Assembly (NCBI RefSeq): GCF_024756235.1
Contig: NZ_JANUGY010000003.1
Location: 124,001-188,000 of the forward strand
Reading direction: 5' to 3'
From: Massilia kyonggiensis
Lineage (GTDB): Bacteria > Pseudomonadota > Gammaproteobacteria > Burkholderiales > Burkholderiaceae_D
Length of the DNA: 64,000 bases
The position numbers and the translations under genes were made by a program. This document shows, one piece after another, positions 58,570 to 64,000 of this stretch. Within the stretch, counting starts at the first letter, position 1, and every line of letters begins with the position of its first letter. Below the pieces are notes generated by a model, which saw nothing but the letters and a program-made list of their open reading frames with translations, was not told the origin of the DNA and did no database searches.

Positions 58570-59462
58570 CACGACACCCCCACCTTGCGCAGCCAGGCGT
58601 ACAGCGGCGCGAAGCGCTTCTCGTTGAGCGCCAGGCTCCGTTCCGAATAGCGCACGGCGTCGATCGCGGCCTGGTCGTCGCAGGCGATCGGGAACGCGAA
58701 CGACGTGTGGCGCGCGATCTCCGGGTTGTACGTGAATTGCGGGACGAGGCGCGCCATCAGGCCGCGCATCATCTGGCGCATCTGCGTGGCCTGTTCGTCC
58801 GGCGCGTGTTCGAAGAACGACTCGCCGACCCAGCGCCCGAAGGCGATGTGGCGCGCCTCTTCCACGTGGTGCTGGTAGAACATCTCGCGCGTCAGCGCGT
58901 CCACGACGTCGTCCTGCGACACGAACATCGCAGACAGCTCGGCCACCCATTCGAGCAGCAGGGTCGCGATGATGCCGGCGACCGGATGCATCTTCGGCAG
59001 CTGCACCGTCAGCATCTCGTGCAGGCCGTCCGGTGGGCCGAACAGCGGCAGCCGGGCCATCTTCATGTAGCGCCGGAACATCAGCGTGTGCATGATTTCC
59101 TCTTTCGAGAAGATCATCAGGTACTCGCGCACGTCCGGCGCCAGCGCATCCTGGTGGGCATTCAGGTAGCCCATGTACAGCGGCGGCAGCGTCTGCTCGA
59201 GCAGGATGAACATCGACACGTCGCGCGCGTTTTCCAGCCACAGCACCTCGTGGCGCTGCGCGTCCGTCAGCGCGTCGAACCACGGCGTGCCGTAGATCCA
59301 GCAGTGCTCCATCTTCTTGGGCACGCCCTGGCGGTCAACACCCTGCCGCCACGGGACGACCTGGTTCAGGTCCATGGGCGCGGCGTGCGATTTTTCGATC
59401 AGGGTCTCCACGCCGAGCCGTCCGCGCGGGCTGAGCGGGATGATGGGCGGTTGGCCGGTCAT
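58569..59462 (-). CDS. AurF-type diiron oxygenase
   Basis: The protein has 297 residues from the ATG at 59462; a GTG at 59465 overlaps the ACP stop as well. The metal-ligand pattern is complete: E90 (LLEQT), E122 and H125 (EEIMH), E171 (LLEWVAE), then H198, E202 and H205 (QHHVEEARHIAFG). The spacing 171-198-202-205 equals AurF E196-H223-E227-H230 as I recall them. AurF oxidises aryl amines to nitro groups; relatives hydroxylate or desaturate carrier-bound chains. It probably needs electrons from the FdxA ferredoxin at the operon end. The substrate is unknown. Confidence 0.85.
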   Translation of the reverse strand: MTGQPPIIPLSPRGRLGVETLIEKSHAAPMDLNQVVPWRQGVDRQGVPKKMEHCWIYGTPWFDALTDAQRHEVLWLENARDVSMFILLEQTLPPLYMGYLNAHQDALAPDVREYLMIFSKEEIMHTLMFRRYMKMARLPLFGPPDGLHEMLTVQLPKMHPVAGIIATLLLEWVAELSAMFVSQDDVVDALTREMFYQHHVEEARHIAFGRWVGESFFEHAPDEQATQMRQMMRGLMARLVPQFTYNPEIARHTSFAFPIACDDQAAIDAVRYSERSLALNEKRFAPLYAWLRKVGVS

Positions 59463-59713
59463 CACGCCACCGCCGCCTGCGGCTGGTTCGCCTCGATGTA
59501 CGCGTACAGGTCGCCCAGGTTCTTCAACTGGCCCGATGCGAACAGGTCCGGCGTGATCTCGACCTTGAAGGTCTTCTTGATGCGCAGCTGGATTTCCACG
59601 TAATCCAGGCTGTCCAGTTCCAGTTCCTCGAACGTCAGCGCCGGGATCAGCGTCGCTTCATCGACGTCCTTCAGTTCCACGATCGCATCCTGCAGGAATT
59701 CGGCTACATTCAT
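59462..59713 (-). CDS. Acyl carrier protein
   Basis: The protein has 83 residues. The phosphopantetheine attachment serine is S35 in LELDSLDYVE. The four-helix ACP profile is clear (VAEFLQDAIVELKDVDEATL at the N-terminus, LGDLYAYIEANQ at the end). It is a dedicated carrier, distinct from the housekeeping acpP, which is normally 78-80 residues and lies with fab genes. It starts 16 nt after the MaoC-like gene and overlaps the oxygenase start, so its product is made in step with the modifying enzymes. Confidence 0.93.
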   Translation of the reverse strand: MNVAEFLQDAIVELKDVDEATLIPALTFEELELDSLDYVEIQLRIKKTFKVEITPDLFASGQLKNLGDLYAYIEANQPQAAVA

Positions 59714-59729
59714 TTGTTACCTCCGTTGA

Positions 59730-60554
59730 TTAGTTAGGGATATCGGTGTCGAACCTGGCGACCAGGCCGACTTCCACCAGCATGACGAGACGGCCCGCAC
59801 ACAGGACCGGCAGCGCGACGACGCCGCCGATTTGATTGCCGCTGGCGAGCAATTCGGGCGTGAGCAAGGCATGAGCAAGGTTGTTCCACTGGTCCGCATC
59901 GGCGGGCGCGTCGAAGAACGCCGCGTCGAACGTGACCGTATGGCTCGACTGCACGACGACCCGCGACGCGGGCGCCCCGCCGGACAGGCGCCGCATGTGG
60001 GCGTCGGCCAGCCGTTCCAGGACGTGCAGCCGCGTGCGCATGAATTCGGAAAACACGACGGCATCGAGCGCGATCCAGCGTTCGCGCACGTGCGGATACG
60101 TGGCGAAGAACCGGTCGAGATGGGCGCGCGCAAGCGGTTTGCCGCGCGGCGTATCGCCCTGCAGCTGGCCCGACGGGTCGCCCGCGCGGCCATACGTGCC
60201 GCGGAAATGTTCGAGCTTGCCGGCCGTGTCATTGAGCCGGAACGCGATGCCGCCGGCCGCCGGCTTCGTCGTGAAGACGACGTCGCGGTCGTGCGCGACG
60301 GGGTTGCGCAGCAAGGTGCGGAACTTCATCCAACCATCGGGCGCGACGGCCTGCGCCGCGGTCTCCTTCATCGGCATCATCGCGAGCATGCCGTGCACGA
60401 TCAGCGCATCGAGGCCGGCCGCGCGAGCGTGCGCGAGGTCGAAGTGGATCGGATTGCGGTCGCTGGAAAACTGCGCCCACTGCTCCACCGCGGCCATGTC
60501 GAACGACAGCGTCAGCGGGGACGGCGCGGCGTCCACGTGTTGTGCGGTCTGCAT
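59730..60554 (-). CDS. MaoC-like hotdog dehydratase, double-hotdog length
   Basis: The protein has 274 residues. The MaoC hydratase site is seen at 31-38 (SDRNPIHFD: D32, N34, H37). The length suggests two hotdog folds, the second without an obvious catalytic motif. MaoC-type proteins dehydrate 3-hydroxyacyl thioesters or hydrate enoyl thioesters. With the ketosynthase, FabG-like reductase and ACP this gives a complete beta-carbon processing set except for an enoyl reductase, so unsaturation is likely to be kept. It begins 10 nt after the ketosynthase stop. Confidence 0.82.
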   Translation of the reverse strand: MQTAQHVDAAPSPLTLSFDMAAVEQWAQFSSDRNPIHFDLAHARAAGLDALIVHGMLAMMPMKETAAQAVAPDGWMKFRTLLRNPVAHDRDVVFTTKPAAGGIAFRLNDTAGKLEHFRGTYGRAGDPSGQLQGDTPRGKPLARAHLDRFFATYPHVRERWIALDAVVFSEFMRTRLHVLERLADAHMRRLSGGAPASRVVVQSSHTVTFDAAFFDAPADADQWNNLAHALLTPELLASGNQIGGVVALPVLCAGRLVMLVEVGLVARFDTDIPN

Positions 60555-60564
60555 CGCCGGCTCC

Positions 60565-61806
60565 TCACGCGCGCTCGACCACGAGGGCGCTGTTGGCGCC
60601 GCCGAAGCCGAAGCTGACGTTGAGGGCCGCGTCGATCCGCCCCACCTGGCGGTGTTCGTTCGGCGTGTAATCGAGGTCGCACGCCGGATCCGCTTCGTCC
60701 ATGTGGATCGTGGCGGGGATGATGCCCGTCTCCAGCGTCTTCAGGCAGAAGATCGTTTCCAGCGACCCGGCCGCGCCGATCAGGTGGCCCGTGTACGACT
60801 TGGTGCTCGACATCGGGATGCCGGGCGCGCCGTCGCCGAACGCGGACTTGATCGTGTTCGTCTCGTTGACGTCGTTGATCGGCGTGGACGTGCCGTGCAG
60901 GTTGATGTAGCCGATGCGCTGCGGTGCCTGGCCGACCGCCTGCACGATCGCCATGTGGCGTGCGCGCAGGTCGTCGGCGGGCGCCGTCATGTCGTACGCG
61001 TCCGAGTAATTGCCGTAGCCCGTGATCTCGCCGAGGATCGTGGCGCCCCGCGCCAGCGCATGCTCGCGCTCTTCCAGGCACAGGACGGCCGCGCCTTCGG
61101 CCAGCACGAAGCCGCTGCGCCGCGCGCTGAACGGGCAGCAGGCGCGGCGCACGTCGTGCTGCTCCTTGCTCAGGGCCTGGATGACGTCGATCGACCAGAC
61201 GTTGAACGTCTCCTTCAGCGATTCGCTGCCGCCGGCCAGCATCACCTTGGCGCGGCCGGACTTGATGACTTCATAAGCGTCGCCGATGGCGATGGTGCCC
61301 GTCGCGCAGGCGGCGACCGGCGTGTTCTGGTAGCCGCGCAGATTCCAGTTCAGCGCGACGGCGGCCGTGCCGATGCTATGCATGGACATCAGGGTGGCGA
61401 ACGACGAGGACAGGCCGCTCTCGCGGTAATCGTTGTTGTTGTCGTTGACCGAGTCCATGCCGCCCCAGCCCGTGCCGATGATGGCGCCGATGTCGAACGG
61501 GGACGTCACGGATTTGTGGACGTCGTCGGCGCTGCCGAAGGCCATCTGCAGCGCTTCGCGCGAGGCGACCAGGGCGTTCTTCGCGAACGTCGGCAGCATC
61601 TTGAGGACGGCTTTCGGGAAGCCCGCATAACGCTGGCGGCTGTCTTCCATGAAGCTGAAGAAGCGCGCGTTGATCTTGGGGTCGGGGAATTCGGTCAGCT
61701 TGTAGCCGACGCGGTAGTGCATGACCGCGTTCCAGATTTCCGGGACGTTTTCGCCCAGGGCGGAGACGGCTCCGTAGCCGGTGACGACGACTCGTTTGGC
61801 GTGCAT
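60565..61806 (-). CDS. Beta-ketoacyl-ACP synthase (FabF/KAS II-like ketosynthase)
   Basis: I chose the ATG at 61806 because GGAGAAG lies 3 nt upstream (413 residues). The triad is intact: C167 (VAACATGTIAIG), H304 (NLHGTSTPIND) and H341 (TKSYTGHLIGAAG), with K336. The fold and length are those of KAS I/II. It is the first gene of the operon and thus its likely gatekeeper for starter and chain length. It is more divergent than a housekeeping FabF (for example HYRVGYKLTEFPDPKINARF near the N-terminus), as usual for secondary pathways. Confidence 0.94.
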   Translation of the reverse strand: MHAKRVVVTGYGAVSALGENVPEIWNAVMHYRVGYKLTEFPDPKINARFFSFMEDSRQRYAGFPKAVLKMLPTFAKNALVASREALQMAFGSADDVHKSVTSPFDIGAIIGTGWGGMDSVNDNNNDYRESGLSSSFATLMSMHSIGTAAVALNWNLRGYQNTPVAACATGTIAIGDAYEVIKSGRAKVMLAGGSESLKETFNVWSIDVIQALSKEQHDVRRACCPFSARRSGFVLAEGAAVLCLEEREHALARGATILGEITGYGNYSDAYDMTAPADDLRARHMAIVQAVGQAPQRIGYINLHGTSTPINDVNETNTIKSAFGDGAPGIPMSSTKSYTGHLIGAAGSLETIFCLKTLETGIIPATIHMDEADPACDLDYTPNEHRQVGRIDAALNVSFGFGGANSALVVERA

Positions 61807-61951
61807 TGACTTCTCCAATCGATTTGAAAAGGTTAAATTTCGATGGGAGAAGTGTTACTTGGATAGGGTGGGCGGACAATACTCCGATCGGGTTATCGGG
61901 GGGGTTGTCACTCCATGCAGGGGGTGGGTTTTCGGGGTGCGCAGGCGGCGC

Positions 61952-61980
61952 TTGCGATTCTCTTACCCACCGTCTATAAT
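61952..61980 (+). promoter_or_regulatory. Promoter of tRNA-Ser
   Basis: TTGCGA (61952-61957) and a perfect TATAAT (61975-61980) are spaced by 17 nt. Transcription would begin near 61987, 33 nt before the mature tRNA. Confidence 0.8.
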
Positions 61981-62019
61981 GCGGCCTCACGCGAAACGAC
62001 CGCATGAAGACAGTTACCA

Positions 62020-62111
<92 letters not shown>

Positions 62112-62117
62112 ACAAAC

Positions 62118-62139
62118 AAGGCCCCATCGGGGCCTTTTT
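62118..62139 (+). terminator. Intrinsic terminator of tRNA-Ser
   Basis: AAGGCCCC (62118-62125) pairs with 62129-62136 around a 3-nt loop, followed by TTT. This is a strong Rho-independent terminator 8 nt after the tRNA. Confidence 0.9.
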
Positions 62140-62144
62140 GTTTT

Positions 62145-62272
62145 GGCGGAGAGAGCAAGGCGCCTGCGCGCCTTGCGGGGTGGGATTCGAAGGGCTGGCC
62201 TTGCAAGGCCAGCCCTTCGAATCGCCCATTTGCCGTCCGCAACGAGGACGGCGTCGCGCGCCGAGGGCGCGC
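62145..62272. repeat. Interrupted inverted copy of the tRNA-Ser 3' end, plus a 40-bp palindrome and hairpins
   Basis: The 22 nt at 62087-62108 of the tRNA reappear inverted at 62145-62153 and 62178-62191, separated by a 24-nt insert that itself forms a hairpin (GCAAGGCG with CGCCTTGC). Directly following, 62184-62223 is a perfect 40-bp palindrome with the centre at 62203/62204. Two more hairpins follow (62232-62252 and 62256-62272). In all, 130 nt are nearly completely palindromic. No gene lies between here and Hcp. Such structures adjoining a tRNA can be attachment scars or a small mobile palindromic element. Confidence 0.75.
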
Positions 62273-62423
62273 TGCAAAGCCAAAAGACACGAACCAATTT
62301 CAGCACCGCAATTCAGCGCGCACGCCAGTTGATCAAGCCTCGGACCTCGCTTGCGGGTCGCCAATCCGTTCAAGGCAGGCCCGCCCCAGAATGGCCCGGC
62401 AACCTACCCACATTGGAGGCGAC

Positions 62424-62915
62424 ATGGCAGCGGACTATTACTTGCAGCTGGACGGCATCAAAGGCGAATCGGCCGATTCCAGGCATACGGGCTGGATCGA
62501 GTGCACCTCGATCAACTGGTCCATCACTCAACCCAAGAGCGCAACAGCATCGACAGGTGGCGGGCACACCGCCGAGCGGGCTGAGCTTGGCGACATCAGC
62601 ATCACCAAGGTCGTCGATCTGGCATCACCGATGCTTGCGCAGCTTTGCGCATGTGGCAAAACAATCCCGAAGGCCAAGCTGGAAATGCAGCGTGCAGACG
62701 GTAACGGCGAGCCGGTCAAGTATTTCGAGGTCGAGCTGGAGAACGTGCTGATTGCGCACATCGCACCCGCATTCAATGGCGCCGACATCGCAACGGAACA
62801 CATCGGTTTGAAGTTTTCGAAGGTCCGATGGAAATACACCCAACAGAAAATCGGTGGCGGAGCCAGCGGAAATACAGCGGGCGGTTGGGATTTGGCAACG
62901 AACAGGATTGCCTGA
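62424..62915 (+). CDS. hcp: Hcp-family type VI secretion tube/effector carrier protein
   Basis: The ATG at 62424 lies 5 nt after TTGGAGG (163 residues). Hcp features: MAADYYLQLDGIKGESADSR, then GWIECTSINWSITQ, GGHTAERAELGDISITKVVD, and C-terminal EHIGLKFSKVRWKYTQQKIG. Hcp rings stack to form the T6SS tube and can carry small effectors. It overlaps the next gene in TGATG. The core T6SS genes are not in the window, so this is an orphan Hcp cassette with cargo. Confidence 0.93.
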   Translation: MAADYYLQLDGIKGESADSRHTGWIECTSINWSITQPKSATASTGGGHTAERAELGDISITKVVDLASPMLAQLCACGKTIPKAKLEMQRADGNGEPVKYFEVELENVLIAHIAPAFNGADIATEHIGLKFSKVRWKYTQQKIGGGASGNTAGGWDLATNRIA

Positions 62916-63301
62916 TGCGCGCGCGGCTTTTGTGGACGCTGATGATCTCGATTCCATGTGCCGCACAGCCGATCAGCTCGGTGCCATGGATGACAGGCGA
63001 GCAGCTCCTGAAGAAAGTGACGGTCCGGCCAGGGGTCAAGGGTAACTTCGATCTCACTCCTGACGAGTACGTCGAGGCCGAGCGAGCCAGGGCGTATATC
63101 GACGGCGTCCACGACACGACCGAAGGGAAAGCCTGGTGCTTCAGCGAGCGGTATCGTCCAGGCCCCGAGGCACTGGTGGATAACGTTCTCGTCGAGTTGC
63201 GCAAGCTGCCGCCAAATCAACTGAAGCGCAACGCCGGTGATCTGATTGCAGAGATATGGGCTCGAAAATGGCCCTGTCCAGGTCGGGGGAACCAACGATG
63301 A
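62915..63301 (+). CDS. Rap1a/Tai-family immunity protein, periplasmic
   Basis: The ATG at 62915 overlaps the hcp stop (128 residues). A short signal peptide opens MRARLLWTLMISIPCAAQPI. The core EYVEAERARAYIDGVHDTTE and AWCFSERYRPGPEALVDNVL matches the Rap1a/Tai4 family, helical periplasmic proteins that dimerise and block Tae4 amidases. The start of the following amidase gene overlaps its stop in ATGA, so toxin and antidote are translated together. This protects the cell against its own and sister toxins. Confidence 0.83.
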   Translation: MRARLLWTLMISIPCAAQPISSVPWMTGEQLLKKVTVRPGVKGNFDLTPDEYVEAERARAYIDGVHDTTEGKAWCFSERYRPGPEALVDNVLVELRKLPPNQLKRNAGDLIAEIWARKWPCPGRGNQR

Positions 63302-63768
63302 AACCGTTATTTGCCGTCCTCAAGTCACACCACATGGGTTCTCTCGTGACAGTACCCGAGGTTTATGATTCGATCGGGCACCCTGAGCTGGCCATCGATC
63401 CTGTCTGGGGTAATACTTGCGCTGTCAGGATGAGCATCGCGCTCATTGCGGCTGGCATGAAAATCCGGACGGGGCCCGCCAGACTCAGGATAAAGGCGGG
63501 TCCGTATAAGGGCGAACAGCTTGAACCGAGCCAACATACGCTTTCAGAGTTCCTCGTGCACGAGATCGGCCCACCAGAAAAGTACCAGGGTGGAGAAAAA
63601 GCGAAAAATACCATCGCATGGCGGAGAGGCATCATCTCGTTCTTCCAGCTCCACGGCACCAGGCAAGGTCATATTGACCTGGTTTCGGTCGTGGACTGGG
63701 GCGCTGTTCAGTGCAACGCCCATTGTTATTGGGATTCGCGCGAGGTGTGGTTCTGGCCGCTCAAGTAG
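63298..63768 (+). CDS. Tae4-family type VI secretion amidase effector
   Basis: The ATG at 63298 gives 156 residues. The catalytic Cys is C41 in VWGNTCAVRMSIALI and the catalytic His is H125 in RQGHIDLVSVVDW, the NlpC/P60-like pair of Tae4 amidases, which cleave the gamma-D-Glu-mDAP bond of peptidoglycan. No signal peptide is present, as expected for T6SS cargo. It is made with Hcp and the immunity protein from overlapping genes. The three genes look less GC-rich than the region upstream, a sign of transfer. Confidence 0.85.
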   Translation: MKPLFAVLKSHHMGSLVTVPEVYDSIGHPELAIDPVWGNTCAVRMSIALIAAGMKIRTGPARLRIKAGPYKGEQLEPSQHTLSEFLVHEIGPPEKYQGGEKAKNTIAWRRGIISFFQLHGTRQGHIDLVSVVDWGAVQCNAHCYWDSREVWFWPLK

Positions 63769-63812
63769 CATATGACAGTTGGATAAGACGAACGTGCTGC
63801 GGGCCGGGTGAC

Positions 63813-64000
63813 TCACCCGCCCGCCACTCGATTGACCAGCGCCCTACCCTGCTCGAACGCCGTCAGACTCTCGATCGTCGTCCGCATGATCTGCCCGATA
63901 GCCTCGACGGTGAAGAACGCCTGATGCCCCGTCACGATCACGTTCGGAAACGACACCAGCCGCTGGATGACGTCATCCGTGATGATGGTCGACGACAGAT
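63813..64000 (-). CDS. D-lactate dehydrogenase / 2-hydroxyacid dehydrogenase, C-terminal end
   Basis: Only the last 62 codons are inside the window. The readable end, SSTIITDDVIQRLVSFPNVI followed by VTGHQAFFTVEAIGQIMRTT, is the typical C-terminus of NAD-dependent D-lactate dehydrogenase (LdhA), with the catalytic His in GHQAFFT. The start and the NAD-binding core lie outside. It is convergent with the Tae4-like gene, 44 nt away. Confidence 0.85.
   Translation of the reverse strand, partial: LSSTIITDDVIQRLVSFPNVIVTGHQAFFTVEAIGQIMRTTIESLTAFEQGRALVNRVAGG

Overview
The window looks like chromosome of a high-GC betaproteobacterium of the Oxalobacteraceae, most like Massilia or a close relative. 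This rests on gene content and protein style (membrane GtrA/GT2 cassette, XylR beside a TonB receptor, long-form LeuA, FdxA-type ferredoxin, LuxR regulator of EpsA type). It is inference; no database was searched. There is no prophage, IS transposase, rRNA operon or CRISPR array. There is one tRNA gene, tRNA-Ser(CGA).

Layout. 0-6.3 kb: a carbohydrate locus on the minus strand with a partial beta-galactosidase-like hydrolase, a large TonB-dependent receptor, a membrane-anchored AraC regulator and a XylR-type regulator. 6.5-11.6 kb: small DUF proteins, an MltD-like lytic transglycosylase and an RhlE-like RNA helicase. 11.6-14.9 kb: a complete selenoneine cluster, senA divergent from senB-senC. 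15.0-17.1 kb: a leucine-regulated leader (leader peptide with 8 Leu in 26 codons, then a second small ORF) and leuA. 17.0-21.4 kb: the operon egtD-egtB-yihY-glycosyltransferase. EgtD makes hercynine, which both EgtB (ergothioneine) and SenA (selenoneine) need, so the two chalcogen-imidazole pathways sit within 10 kb of each other. 21.5-21.7 kb: a REP/REPIN-like repeat cluster.

21.7-35.3 kb: an orphan ABC ATPase, a HTH protein, an AlaLys-rich protein, and a signalling block: Ppx/GppA-like protein, periplasmic binding protein, hybrid kinase, HD-GYP response regulator, a GGDEF protein with a degenerate active site, a spermidine-synthase-like protein, and a CHASE-PAS-GGDEF-EAL protein. 35.4-37.1 kb: seven very small genes, three of them under 60 codons. 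37.1-47.4 kb: hydrolases and envelope enzymes (L,D-transpeptidase, M23 peptidase, GH36 alpha-galactosidase, M4 peptidase, zinc alcohol dehydrogenase, YpfJ-like peptidase). 47.6-54.4 kb: methyltransferase, acyltransferase, a GtrA/GT2/membrane-protein operon that looks less GC-rich than its surroundings, and a SLAC1/TehA channel.

54.4-61.8 kb holds what I consider the most interesting item: one minus-strand operon encoding a ketosynthase, MaoC-like hotdog protein, dedicated acyl carrier protein, AurF-type diiron oxygenase, CrtI/retinol-saturase-like FAD oxidoreductase, alpha/beta hydrolase, FabG-like reductase and 7Fe ferredoxin, next to a LuxR-type regulator. It reads as a small type II fatty-acid or polyketide pathway whose carrier-bound product is oxidised by a ferredoxin-fed diiron enzyme. 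I do not recognise it as a named pathway. 61.9-63.8 kb: tRNA-Ser with a terminator, an interrupted inverted copy of the tRNA 3' end and a 40-bp perfect palindrome, then a compact type VI secretion cargo module (Hcp, Tai4-like immunity protein, Tae4-like amidase). The window ends inside a D-lactate dehydrogenase gene.
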